This document shows, piece by piece, positions 48,548-56,757 of a stretch of DNA of 64,000 bases. Position 1 is the first letter of the stretch, and each line of letters starts with the position of its first letter. The stretch spans positions 1-64,000 of the forward strand of contig JAIMAG010000006.1 of the NCBI GenBank assembly GCA_023512135.1, written 5' to 3'. The position numbers and the translations under genes were made by a program. Below the pieces are notes generated by a model. That model made no database searches, had not been told where the DNA came from, and worked only from the letters and a program-made list of their open reading frames with translations. The DNA comes from Terriglobia bacterium. GTDB taxonomy: Bacteria; Acidobacteriota; Terriglobia; Acidiferrales; UBA7541.

Positions 48548-49441
48548 CTATCCGCTTTCGGCCTTGCGGGCCGTTTCGGTGGCCGTGTCCCGATAGTCAT
48601 AGACGCCGCGGCCCGCTTTGCGACCCAGCCGCCCGGCTTTGACGTACTGCACCAGCAGCGGCGAAGGGCGGAAACGCTCGCCGAGGGTTTTGTGCAGGTA
48701 CTCGAGGATGCTCAGGCGCACGTCGAGTCCCACCAGGTCGACCAGTTCGAACGGTCCCATCGGATGATTCAGGCCGAGCTTGCACGCGGTGTCGATATCC
48801 CGTGCCGAGGCGATGCCTTCTTCGAGCATGCGGAAGGCCTCGTTGCCGATCAGCGCGTTGATTCGGCTGGTGATGAACCCGGGCGATTCGCGCACGATCA
48901 CCACTTCCTTGCCCATGCGCCGGCCCACCTCGACACAGGCGGCGATGGTCGCATCGGAGGTTTCCAGCGCGCGGACAATTTCGAGCAGGCGCATCTTGGG
49001 CACCGGATTGAAGAAATGCATACCCACGCACCGCTCGGGGCGGCAGGTTACGGCGGCCATTTCGGTGATGGACAGCGACGAGGTGTTGCTGGCAAAGATG
49101 GCGCCCGGCCGGGCGAACCTGTCGAGCAGGGTGAAAATTTCGATTTTCAATTCCATGTCTTCGGGCACGGCTTCGATCACCAGGTCGGCGGTGCGACAGG
49201 CGTCTTCCACGGCGCGGGCGGTAGTGATGCGGGCAAGCGCCTGCTGTTTCTGCTCGGCGGTGAGCTTGCCCCGTGCCACGGCTTCCTCGAGCGACTGGGC
49301 AATCCAGTCCAGCGCCTGCTCGAGCACGGACGCAGCCACATCCTCCAGGATTGTCCGGTAGCCGCCCACAGCCGCCGCATAGGCAATGCCACGACCCATC
49401 GTGCCTGCGCCGATCACCGCAATCGTTTGGATTTCCGCCAT
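48548..49441 (-). CDS. 3-hydroxyacyl-CoA dehydrogenase
   Basis: A 297-residue enzyme of the Hbd/PaaH family: NAD-binding [25 protein letters not shown], the catalytic [15 protein letters not shown], and [18 protein letters not shown] in the C-terminal domain, ending in [14 protein letters not shown]. It oxidises a 3-hydroxyacyl-CoA with NAD. In this operon it fits the beta-oxidation-like steps after ring opening. A 67-nt gap separates it from the amidohydrolase. Confidence 0.93.
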   Translation of the reverse strand: MAEIQTIAVIGAGTMGRGIAYAAAVGGYRTILEDVAASVLEQALDWIAQSLEEAVARGKLTAEQKQQALARITTARAVEDACRTADLVIEAVPEDMELKIEIFTLLDRFARPGAIFASNTSSLSITEMAAVTCRPERCVGMHFFNPVPKMRLLEIVRALETSDATIAACVEVGRRMGKEVVIVRESPGFITSRINALIGNEAFRMLEEGIASARDIDTACKLGLNHPMGPFELVDLVGLDVRLSILEYLHKTLGERFRPSPLLVQYVKAGRLGRKAGRGVYDYRDTATETARKAESG

Positions 49442-49508
49442 GGTCTTCTGTCCTCACACGCAGCCACGGGGCCGGCAGGGCGAACCGGCTGTCGCGCCGT
49501 GGCCGTGA

Positions 49509-50372
49509 CTACTCCGGAAACAGCCGCGCAGCGTTTTCATAAAGAATCTTCCGCTGTGCGGCCGGCGAAACCGGCAGCGCCAGGAACTGGTCAATGTTAC
49601 CACGTACGTCGGGCACACCGGGGCCGGGCCAGTCGGTGCCGAACAAAACTTTATCCGCAATCTCTTCGAGGCGCGGAAAATAGTCCAGCAGCTTTTTCGG
49701 AGGGATGCCGCTGATGTCCATGTACATGTTCTTGTGGCGCCGGACCAAGAAGAAGGCTTCTTCCATCCACAGCGGCCGGCCGCCATGGGCGAGAATCACC
49801 ACAAGGTCGGGGAAGTCTATCCCCACATCGTCGGCCAGAATCGGCTGGGCATACAGATTCCGCGCACCCGGGAAAATCGACGTGCCGGTGTGGATCATCA
49901 CCGGCAGGCGGTTGGCCTGCGCGCGTTCGTAGACGGCGGCCAGCGGTCCCAGGCCGTTGCGGTACGCGTTCGGCGCGAATCCCTGATGCGAGGGATGAAT
50001 TTTCAGCGCGCGAATGCCGATGCCGGCCAACCGATCGACCTCGGCAGCTGCATCGGTGACGTGCATCGGGTGTACGGAGCCGAAGGCCAGCAGCCGCTTG
50101 GGATCGGCCTGGCAATAGGCGGCAATCCAATCGTTCACCTCGGGGGTGAAGCCCATCACGTCCGGGCTGACGTAGTTGATCAGTCCGGCGCGCTCCACAC
50201 CGATGCGGTCGAGAAATTTCAGAAATTCCGCCGGCTGCCGGGAGAACGTTTCAATGGTGGCAAAATCGGCGCGGCCGCGGCGCATCAGTTCCAGCGCTTC
50301 CGACCGAAACATGTGCAGAGGCTGAATGTGAATATGGATGTCAATCACCGGTATCGCGTTCATGTTCGACAT
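49509..50372 (-). CDS. Amidohydrolase family 2 (ACMSD-like) protein
   Basis: A 287-residue TIM-barrel metal-dependent hydrolase or decarboxylase. The HxH motif is in VIDIHIHIQP, then GSVHPMHV, IKIHPSHQGF-like KIHPSHQGFAP, MIHTGTS, ILAHGG and LFGTDWPGPG with the catalytic aspartate. Relatives decarboxylate or hydrolyse aromatic and ring-cleavage acids. It overlaps the hcrB 3' end by about 32 nt, so it is co-translated with the reductase. Start 50372 or 50363. The precise substrate is unknown. Confidence 0.85.
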   Translation of the reverse strand: MSNMNAIPVIDIHIHIQPLHMFRSEALELMRRGRADFATIETFSRQPAEFLKFLDRIGVERAGLINYVSPDVMGFTPEVNDWIAAYCQADPKRLLAFGSVHPMHVTDAAAEVDRLAGIGIRALKIHPSHQGFAPNAYRNGLGPLAAVYERAQANRLPVMIHTGTSIFPGARNLYAQPILADDVGIDFPDLVVILAHGGRPLWMEEAFFLVRRHKNMYMDISGIPPKKLLDYFPRLEEIADKVLFGTDWPGPGVPDVRGNIDQFLALPVSPAAQRKILYENAARLFPE

Positions 50373-51393
50373 TGTCCCTGCGGTCCCAGCACGCCTGCAG
50401 CGCACGGCGGGTGAAGACGCGCAGCATTTCGCGGCGATACTCCGGTGTGGATGCCGAGGTCGTGAGCGGCTTGCCGGTGCGGGTCACGGCGCGCGCGACT
50501 TCCTCGATCAGTTCGGGCGAAGCTTTCTGGCCGACCAGCAGTGCTTCCGCCTGGGGCACAAGCAACGGAGCCGGATTCACCGCCGCGATGGCCACCCGCG
50601 CGGCATGGCAGATGCCCTGGTCATCCACCTCCATCGCCACGGCAACGCCCGCCAAAGGATAATCGATCGAATTGCGGATGCGCAGCTTGCGATAGGTGCC
50701 GCGGCGGCCGGCGGCACGCGCGGGGATGTGCACGGCGGTGAGCAGCTCGTCGTGGCCGAGCGCAAGGCGATCCATGCCGTCGTTTTTGTAGAGTTCGCGC
50801 AGCGGCCGGCGGGTTACGCCTCGCGGGCCGGAAATTTCCACCTCCGCATCGAGCGCAAGCAGGGCTGGTGCCGAATCTCCTGACCAGACCGCCCAGCAGA
50901 ATTTTCCGCCCGGGGCCACATGACAGATCGTGCGCGGGTGCGCCGCGTGCGGATTCGGCATCGGCAATTTCAAGCAGCCACCCAGGGCCCGCCGCCAGAA
51001 CTCGGACTGGTTGTACCAGAGGCAGCGCGTCTCCAGGCACAGGTTGCCCCCGATCGTGCCCATGTTGCGCTGCAGCGGCCCGGCGACCGCAGCCACCGCT
51101 TCCGCCAATACGGGAAACTGTTCGCGCACGATCGGTGCGCGTTCCAGTTCCGTCAGGGTCGTCAGCGCGCCGATGCGCAGGCCCTGCCCGGGCGACCACT
51201 CGATCCCGCGCAGCGCGGCGATGCCTTTGATGTCCACGACCAGCTGCGGCGCGTAGAGCTTCATCTGCAGGTTGGGAATCAGGTCGGTGCCACCCGCAAT
51301 AACTTTTGCCTGGCCGGGCGCGGCATCCTGCAACACCCGGAGCGCTTCGGCGACCGTCTGCGGTCGCACCAGGGAAAATGCCGGAAGGGTCAT
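50341..51393 (-). CDS. hcrB: 4-hydroxybenzoyl-CoA reductase, FAD/4Fe-4S (beta) subunit
   Basis: A 350-residue CO-dehydrogenase-type flavoprotein. FAD loops are VIAGGTDLIPNLQ and GTIGGNLCLETRC. It carries the insertion unique to 4-hydroxybenzoyl-CoA reductase beta subunits: C124 in TRCLWYNQSEFWR, C140 in GGCLKL, C157 in ICHVA and C166 in KFCWAVWSGD. These line up with the four 4Fe-4S ligands known in the Thauera enzyme, with about 8 extra residues between the second and third. That inserted cluster inverts electron flow for substrate reduction. It overlaps hcrA by 4 nt. Confidence 0.92.
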   Translation of the reverse strand: MTLPAFSLVRPQTVAEALRVLQDAAPGQAKVIAGGTDLIPNLQMKLYAPQLVVDIKGIAALRGIEWSPGQGLRIGALTTLTELERAPIVREQFPVLAEAVAAVAGPLQRNMGTIGGNLCLETRCLWYNQSEFWRRALGGCLKLPMPNPHAAHPRTICHVAPGGKFCWAVWSGDSAPALLALDAEVEISGPRGVTRRPLRELYKNDGMDRLALGHDELLTAVHIPARAAGRRGTYRKLRIRNSIDYPLAGVAVAMEVDDQGICHAARVAIAAVNPAPLLVPQAEALLVGQKASPELIEEVARAVTRTGKPLTTSASTPEYRREMLRVFTRRALQACWDRRDNVEHERDTGD

Positions 51394-53729
51394 GACCCGC
51401 CTCCCGGATGTGTGCCGGAGTTCCTTGTCTGAGAGGCAGCCTGCCGCCGCTTTTCCTGCAATGCGGCGAGAATTTTCTCCGGCGTGATCGGCAACGAGTG
51501 GATGCGCACGCCGACGGCGTCGTAGACGGCACTGGCGATGGCCGGCAGCGTCGCGGCCAGCGATCCTTCACCGGCTTCTTTGGCACCGAACGGGCCTTCC
51601 GGGTCGTGGGATTCCACAATGATGGATTCGATCAGCGGCGTTTCCAGCGTAGTCGGGATGCGGTATTCGAGCAGGGAGGGGTTCATCAGGCGACCGTTGC
51701 GCCAGATCATCTCTTCCTGCACCGCCTGGCCGAAGCCCATATAGACGGAGCCTTCCACCTGACCTTCGACGGTGAGCGGATTCAACGCCCGGCCGCAGTC
51801 GTGCGCGACAACGATACGGTGTACGGTGAGCTGGCCGGTTTCCGGGTCTACGCTGACCTCGGCGGTCTGAGCGCTGTAGCTGTAGGCCGGCGAGGGCCCC
51901 ACACCGGCACCTTTGAACGTGCCCCCTCGCGCCTCTTCGGGCGGGGCGTAGGTGCCTTTGGCAACCAGCGCGCCCTGGGCTTCCAGCGCGGCGGCAACCG
52001 CCTCCTCAAAACTGAGGGCCCGCTCGCGGTCGTGGCGCGGGAAGATGCGTTCGTCGCGCGCCTCCAGCACTTCCGGGCCGCAGTCGAGTTTTTTCGCTAC
52101 CGCGTCGAAAAGCTGCGCGCGCAGATTCCGCGCGGCTTCCAGGCACGCGTTGCCGGCCATGAAGGTCACACGGCTCGAATAGCTGCCCAGGTCGACGGGC
52201 GTCAGCTCGGTATCGGCGGCCACCAGCCGGATCCGTTCGGGCCGAACGCCCAGGACTTCGGCGACGATTTGCACTTGAATGGTGTCCGAACCCTGCCCAA
52301 TTTCACTGGCGCCGGTGTAGACCGTGATGCCGGCATCGCGGTCCACCTTGATATGCACGGTCGTATGCGGCATGTTCGAGCGGATGATCGGGTTGGCTGC
52401 GCCGCTGACGTAATGGCTGCAGGCCATGCCGATGCCACGCCCGAAGGGCAGCTTGCCACGCTTCGCGGTCCAGCCGGAGCGCTCGACCACACGCTCGATA
52501 CACTCCGGCAAACCGTAGCTGGTGACGCGCAACTGGTTGGCCGTGATGCACGGCGCGCGGAGCAGATTCCGCCGGCGCAGCTCGACCGGGTCGAGCCCGG
52601 CCTTTTCGGCCAGCACGTCGAGCAGGCACTCGAAGGCAAAGCGCATGTTCACCGTGCCGTGGCCGCGCATGGCGCCGCAGGCAGGCTTGTTGGTCAGCAC
52701 GCGGTAGCCATCGTAGCGCGCGGCGGGAATGTCGTAGATGGCGTGGAGCAGGTTGCCGGAATAGAGCACCGTGACCGGCCCGTAGCCGCAGTAGGCGCCG
52801 CCATCCTGCACCATGCGGGCTTCCACAGCCGTGATTCGGCCCTCGCGGGTGATGCCGACCTTCAGGTCCATGTAACTGATGGGCCGGCCGCGGTGGGCAT
52901 AGAACACTTCTTCGCGCGTATAGGTGATTTTTACGGGTCGCCGGGCCTTCTTCGCCAGCACCGCCGCGGCGACCTCCAGGGGAATGACTTCGCTTTTGCC
53001 GCCGAATCCGCCGCCGACGAGTGGCTTGACCACGCGGATGTGGCTCATCGGCATCTCGCAGACGTTCGAGAGCGTCCGCTGCAGGTAATAAGGCACCTGC
53101 GTCGAACTGTAGACGGTGAGCCGTCCGTCCGGCTCCCAGACAGCGAGGGTAGCGTGCGGCTCCATAGCCGCGTGGGTGACCTCGCCGGCATAGAAGCGTT
53201 CGGCGTGGATGATTTCGGCTTCGGCAAAGCCCTGCTCTACATCTCCGAACACATGGTGATATTCCTTTTCGATGTTGCGCGGTTTGTTGCTGTGAATCCA
53301 GTGCTCGGGATTTTCCACCTGCATTGCCGCGAGCGGATCGAACACGGCGGGCAGCGGTTCGTATTCGACATCAATCAAGGCCAGAGCCTGTTCGGCAACT
53401 TCCAGACTGGTGGCGGCGACGGCAGCGACGTTGTCTCCGATGTAGCGGACCTTGTCGGTCTGAAACACGCGCTCATCGTGTCCGATCGGCAGGATGCCGT
53501 ACGGGTGGGGTGCATCCCGCCCGGTGGCGACAGCTTTCACGCCCGGCAGCGCTTCGGCCCGGGTTGTATCGATGCGTCGGATGTGCGCGTGCGGATACGG
53601 AGAGTGCAGAATCTTGCCGAACAGCATGCCGGGCACAACCAGATCGTCGGCGTATTTGCCCAGGCCGGTGACTTTGGCCCGGGCATCCGTCATGGGCAGC
53701 GGCTTTCCGATTATGGAAAACTCGGCCAT
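51390..53729 (-). CDS. hcrA: 4-hydroxybenzoyl-CoA reductase, molybdopterin (alpha) subunit
   Basis: A 779-residue xanthine-oxidase-family catalytic subunit. It contains the small ab hammerhead domain (DARAKVTGLGKYADDL), STQVPYYLQRTL, VGGGFGGKSE, REEVFYAHRGRP, CGAMRGHGTV, LSHYVSGA-like SHYVSGAANP, IGQGSDT, GSYSSRVTFMAGNA and the C-terminal GPFGAKEAGEGSLA with the active-site glutamate. Order and wording follow the Thauera 4-hydroxybenzoyl-CoA reductase alpha subunit closely. It removes the para-hydroxyl group of 4-hydroxybenzoyl-CoA. Spaced 3 nt from hcrC and overlapping hcrB. Confidence 0.92.
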   Translation of the reverse strand: MAEFSIIGKPLPMTDARAKVTGLGKYADDLVVPGMLFGKILHSPYPHAHIRRIDTTRAEALPGVKAVATGRDAPHPYGILPIGHDERVFQTDKVRYIGDNVAAVAATSLEVAEQALALIDVEYEPLPAVFDPLAAMQVENPEHWIHSNKPRNIEKEYHHVFGDVEQGFAEAEIIHAERFYAGEVTHAAMEPHATLAVWEPDGRLTVYSSTQVPYYLQRTLSNVCEMPMSHIRVVKPLVGGGFGGKSEVIPLEVAAAVLAKKARRPVKITYTREEVFYAHRGRPISYMDLKVGITREGRITAVEARMVQDGGAYCGYGPVTVLYSGNLLHAIYDIPAARYDGYRVLTNKPACGAMRGHGTVNMRFAFECLLDVLAEKAGLDPVELRRRNLLRAPCITANQLRVTSYGLPECIERVVERSGWTAKRGKLPFGRGIGMACSHYVSGAANPIIRSNMPHTTVHIKVDRDAGITVYTGASEIGQGSDTIQVQIVAEVLGVRPERIRLVAADTELTPVDLGSYSSRVTFMAGNACLEAARNLRAQLFDAVAKKLDCGPEVLEARDERIFPRHDRERALSFEEAVAAALEAQGALVAKGTYAPPEEARGGTFKGAGVGPSPAYSYSAQTAEVSVDPETGQLTVHRIVVAHDCGRALNPLTVEGQVEGSVYMGFGQAVQEEMIWRNGRLMNPSLLEYRIPTTLETPLIESIIVESHDPEGPFGAKEAGEGSLAATLPAIASAVYDAVGVRIHSLPITPEKILAALQEKRRQAASQTRNSGTHPGGGS

Positions 53730-53732
53730 GGC

Positions 53733-54257
53733 TTACTGGCTCCCCTGGGCGGCAGTCGGGCTGGCAGCGGCAGTTCGCGGCACCTGCTGCCAGCGCTCCA
53801 GTGCCAATCGCACCGACTCGTAGATTTGCATGTAACCGGTGCAGCGGCACAGATTGGACGAAAGTGCCTCGCGAATCTCTTCGAGCGTCGGCTGGGGATT
53901 GCGATCGAGCAGCGCTTTGGTTGCAATCAGAAATCCGGGCGTACAGTAGCCGCACTGGGCTCCGCCGGAAACCGCAAAACCTTCCTGCACCGGATGCAGT
54001 TCGCCGGGCGGGGCTAAACCTTCCACCGTGGTGATCTCCGCTCCGGCATAGCTGGCCGCCAGAGCCACACAGGAAAGCATCGGCGTGCCGTCGATCAACA
54101 CGGCGCAGCAACCGCAACTGGAATCATCGCAGCCGCGTTTGGAACCGGTCAGGCCCAGATCTTCGCGGAGCACGTCGAGGAGCAGTTTGTTCGGCGGCAC
54201 CGCCACCTGGCAGGTTTCGCCGTTGACGCACAGCTTCAGCAGGATTTTTTCCATCAT
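53733..54257 (-). CDS. hcrC: 4-hydroxybenzoyl-CoA reductase, 2Fe-2S (gamma) subunit
   Basis: A 174-residue two-cluster ferredoxin-type subunit. The plant-type cluster motif GCDDSSCGCC (C43, C48, C51) plus C63 comes first, and the helical cluster GAQCGYCTPGF with NLCRCTGY second. A proline/alanine-rich tail of about 20 residues exceeds the family length. First of three reductase genes, 47 nt after the selenoprotein-like gene. Confidence 0.92.
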   Translation of the reverse strand: MMEKILLKLCVNGETCQVAVPPNKLLLDVLREDLGLTGSKRGCDDSSCGCCAVLIDGTPMLSCVALAASYAGAEITTVEGLAPPGELHPVQEGFAVSGGAQCGYCTPGFLIATKALLDRNPQPTLEEIREALSSNLCRCTGYMQIYESVRLALERWQQVPRTAAASPTAAQGSQ

Positions 54258-54304
54258 GTCTCGTTCGGTTTTCGCTGCAACGAACCGGACTTCGCGGCGT
54301 GCGG

Positions 54305-54652
54305 CTAGTCCGCCAGTTTGCTGAGCGCCTCCTCATCGTAGCCGAGCACAATCTGTCGGCCGCGAAGGACGATCGGTCGCCGGATCAGATTGGGCTCCTG
54401 CGCCATCAGCCGGAGCGCCTCGGCCCGCGAGGGCGGATTCTGTTTCATCTTGCGCTTCCGATAGAGCTCGTGCTTCGGGTTCAGGAACAACCGGTAATCG
54501 CGATCCCCGATCAATGCATCCAGCTCGGCCACCGTGAGCGGCTCGCGGGTCAGGTCGCGCAGTTCCAGCTCGACCCCTTTGCGTTGCAAGAGACCTCTTG
54601 CCTTGCGACAGCTGGTTCAGGTCGGCTTGTGAAAGAATTTCAGCTTGGCCAT
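54305..54652 (-). CDS. Spx/ArsC-like protein, probable selenoprotein with in-frame UGA
   Basis: Read through an in-frame TGA at 54619-54617, the frame encodes 115 residues: MAKLKFFHKPT-U12-TSCRKARGLL, then LELRDLTREPLTVAEL and NLIRRPIVLRGRQIVLGYDEE. This is the Spx/ArsC thioredoxin-like fold, where the redox CxxC reads CTSC and RRPI is the conserved cis-proline loop. TGA occupies exactly the first cysteine. The ATG at 54652 has AGGAGAG about 9 nt upstream, and a SECIS-like hairpin follows the TGA. Without read-through only 11 residues, or a TTG-started fragment without the active site, would be made. It lies between rhodanese and hcrC. Likely role: thiol/selenol redox reactions. Confidence 0.85.
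54565..54615 (-). promoter_or_regulatory. Bacterial SECIS-like element
   Basis: In the mRNA, GCAAG (54601-54597) and CUUGC (54590-54586) pair around the loop AGGUCU (54596-54591). That loop is identical to the apical loop I recall for the E. coli fdhF SECIS, including the early G. The loop begins 20 nt after the UGA, within the usual range. An outer pair CCAGCU/AGCUGG (54615-54610 with 54570-54565) can extend the stem. SelB would bind this element to insert selenocysteine. Confidence 0.8.
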
Positions 54653-54691
54653 CTTTGCTTCTCTCCTGCGCCCGTGGTCGCGTCTTTCCCG

Positions 54692-55042
54692 CTAGTAGCG
54701 GGGCATCGCCGGATCGATTTCCACGGCCCAGCGCTCAATGCCGCCGGCCAGCGAACGTACGCTCTCAATTCCCTGTGCCCGGAGCCAGGCCGCCACGTTC
54801 AACGAGCGAATTCCGTGGTGACAGTAGACCACCACTTCGTCGGCCGCAGCAAACAGCTCCAGATGGCGTGCGACTTCGCCCATCGGCACCAGTCGCGCAC
54901 CGGGCAGGCGGCAGATGGCGTATTCGTGCGGCTCGCGACAATCCACCAGCAGCAGTGGCTCACCCCGGTCGAGTTTGGCCTTCACTTCCCGTGGCTCGAT
55001 CTGCAGTTCGTCCAATGCGTCCTCGCTTGCCCGGACGTCCAC
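54692..55042 (-). CDS. Rhodanese-like sulfurtransferase
   Basis: A 116-residue single rhodanese domain: LLLVDCREPHEYAICRLPGARLVP, and the active-site loop CHHGIRS with cysteine 74, then LAGGIERW. It transfers sulfane sulfur or acts as a redox/selenium carrier. The GTG start at 55042 is 12 nt after the CoA-transferase alpha stop. It ends 39 nt before the putative selenoprotein gene. Supplying sulfur to the molybdenum reductase or selenium to the selenoprotein are both possible but unproven. Confidence 0.88.
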   Translation of the reverse strand: MDVRASEDALDELQIEPREVKAKLDRGEPLLLVDCREPHEYAICRLPGARLVPMGEVARHLELFAAADEVVVYCHHGIRSLNVAAWLRAQGIESVRSLAGGIERWAVEIDPAMPRY

Positions 55043-55054
55043 AGCACCGGCCCG

Positions 55055-55978
55055 TCAGTAGCCGAAATTCGCCGGTACGGAAAACGCCGGCTGCCGGACA
55101 GCCAGCGGTGCCAGCCGCTGTGCGCCGAGCCGCTCCAGATACTCGCGACGGTCGTGGACCTCGTACACCCAGCGCCGCAGCCAGTGCTCGTACCCTTCCA
55201 GGGTGCGGCTTTGCTCGTGGTATTCGGTGAAGAACCGATGATCGCGGCCATAATAGCCCTGCACCGGGGAGGGATGTGCCCCCCAGGGTTCGTGCACCAC
55301 GGCGCCAACGAGCAGACCGGGGATCAGCGTGCGATTCGGGTCCGAGGCGATCACGTCTGGCGCAACGATTTCTTCGGCCACGACGATCACCTGCCGCGCC
55401 GCACGCGCGCCGTCTATGGCCACACCGAAGTTGCCCCACAGGTGCGCGTTGCCGAATTCATCGGCGCGCTGCACATGGAGAATGGCTACGTCGGGCCGGA
55501 GCGCGCGCACCGCGACCAGTCTTTCCTCGTTCACCGGCGAGGGAAATTCCCGCAGATTCCCGTTGCGGGCCAGCAACTCCGAGCCGAGTGTCGCATAGGT
55601 GGGCAGGAACGGAACGCCGAGCGCGCCAGCGTGCAAGGCCAGTGCCAGCGTGAAGTTGGAATAATCCACCATCTGTACGGGCTGCGGAATGTTCTGCTCC
55701 ACTGCCCGGCGCAGGCAGTAGCCCACTCCTGCCGAAACGTTGCCGACCCAGGCGGCCAGGACTCGCGACACCACGCCCGCACCGATCAACTGGTCGAACA
55801 GAATATCCGAGATCGGTCCGATCAGCGTCAGATCGCGTCGTCCCTGGCGAATGATCTCGTGGCCGGCAGCGAACGGGATCATCTGTTCCATCTGGGCACC
55901 GAGCAGCACTGTCTGGCCATCCCGCACATGGCGGGCGATCGCTTCGCGCATGCTGACCAGCTTGGACGCGGCAGCCAT
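55055..55978 (-). CDS. CoA-transferase family alpha subunit (GctA-like)
   Basis: A 307-residue protein of the glutaconate CoA-transferase alpha/IpdA family: MREAIARHVRDGQTVLLGAQMEQM, LIGPISDILFDQLIGAG, VGNVSAGVGYCLRRAVE, NFTLALALHAGALGVPFLPT, VAILHVQRADEFGNAHLWG and VVVAEEIV. It partners the beta subunit gene at 56754. Either it moves CoA between acids, which could activate an aromatic acid, or it is an IpdA-like ring hydrolase. The start at 55978 is 8 nt after the hydratase stop. Confidence 0.88.
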   Translation of the reverse strand: MAAASKLVSMREAIARHVRDGQTVLLGAQMEQMIPFAAGHEIIRQGRRDLTLIGPISDILFDQLIGAGVVSRVLAAWVGNVSAGVGYCLRRAVEQNIPQPVQMVDYSNFTLALALHAGALGVPFLPTYATLGSELLARNGNLREFPSPVNEERLVAVRALRPDVAILHVQRADEFGNAHLWGNFGVAIDGARAARQVIVVAEEIVAPDVIASDPNRTLIPGLLVGAVVHEPWGAHPSPVQGYYGRDHRFFTEYHEQSRTLEGYEHWLRRWVYEVHDRREYLERLGAQRLAPLAVRQPAFSVPANFGY

Positions 55979-55986
55979 GATTCCGT

Positions 55987-56757
55987 TCAGCTCCGGCTCT
56001 GCCAGACGGGCGCGCGCTTTTCGAGAAACGCGCGGATGCCTTCCAGGGCGTCCGGGGTTTTCATCAGTTCCTGCAGATAGAACTCTTCGATGCGGTGCAG
56101 ATCGGCCTCGAAGCTGGCATCGACGCGGCGGCGCAGTTCCCGGCGGGTCATGCGGAGCACGGTGGCACTCATCCGCTCCAGCTCGCCCAGCAGCTCGGCC
56201 ACGGCCCCGCCCAGCCCGTCGTCGGGTACCACGCGCGTGACCAGGCCCAGCGTTCTGGCCTCCGCGGCGGAAATTGTCCGCCCGGTCAGAATCAGCTCCA
56301 GCGCCGCCCGCGGCCCGCACAGCGCCGGATAGGTAAGCATCGCCACCGGCGGGAAGCAACCCAGCCGGATTTCCGGCTGGCCAAACTGGGCCGACTCTGC
56401 AGCAATCACAAAGTCGCAGAAGGTGGCCAGCTCGGCGCCACCACCCAGGCAATGGCCGCGGACGGCAGCAATGGAGAGGCAATCGGCGCGCCAGATCTGC
56501 CGCAGCACACCGTGGAACGCACTGAGCATTTCTTCGACCCGGCCGGGGAGGTGGTCGCGAATCTCCACGCCGGCGGAAAACGCGCGTTCGCCGGCACCGC
56601 GAAAGACGACAAAATCGCACTGTGCGGTCAGCTCGTGCAGCGCTTTGCCCAGAGCGTGCAGCATGGGAATGTCCATCACGTTCAGCGGCGGCCGCTCCAG
56701 CGTCAGCCAGCCCGTTCGGCCGGTGATTTCAGCGCGGACAGTGCCCGGGGCACTCAT
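55987..56757 (-). CDS. Enoyl-CoA hydratase family, cyclohexadienecarbonyl-CoA hydratase-like
   Basis: A 256-residue crotonase-fold enzyme. TLERPPLNVMDIPMLHALGKAL, VFRGAGERAFSAGVEI, LSAFHGVLRQIW, RGHCLGGGAELATFCDFVIAAES and GQPEIRLGCFPPVAMLTYP resemble dienoyl-CoA hydratases (Dch/BamR type) more than fatty-acid hydratases. The oxyanion-hole alanine/glycine residues are intact. It lies inside the CoA-transferase gene pair, overlapping the beta subunit (ATGA) and 8 nt before alpha. It probably hydrates a conjugated ring or ring-opened acyl-CoA; the exact substrate is inferred only. Confidence 0.82.
   Translation of the reverse strand: MSAPGTVRAEITGRTGWLTLERPPLNVMDIPMLHALGKALHELTAQCDFVVFRGAGERAFSAGVEIRDHLPGRVEEMLSAFHGVLRQIWRADCLSIAAVRGHCLGGGAELATFCDFVIAAESAQFGQPEIRLGCFPPVAMLTYPALCGPRAALELILTGRTISAAEARTLGLVTRVVPDDGLGGAVAELLGELERMSATVLRMTRRELRRRVDASFEADLHRIEEFYLQELMKTPDALEGIRAFLEKRAPVWQSRS

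Noticed and set aside
51408-54017. An 869-codon plus-strand open frame
   Set aside because: Antisense to hcrA and hcrC, which match known enzymes along their length; the frame itself shows no domain and is a high-GC artefact.
54305-54589. A 94-residue protein starting at TTG 54589
   Set aside because: This would begin after the redox motif and lose the active site. Read-through of the upstream TGA from the ATG at 54652 explains the sequence far better.
54611-54625. Frameshift or pseudogene explanation for the TGA
   Set aside because: Frame is identical before and after the TGA, no other lesion exists, the codon sits exactly at the redox cysteine and a SECIS-like hairpin follows.
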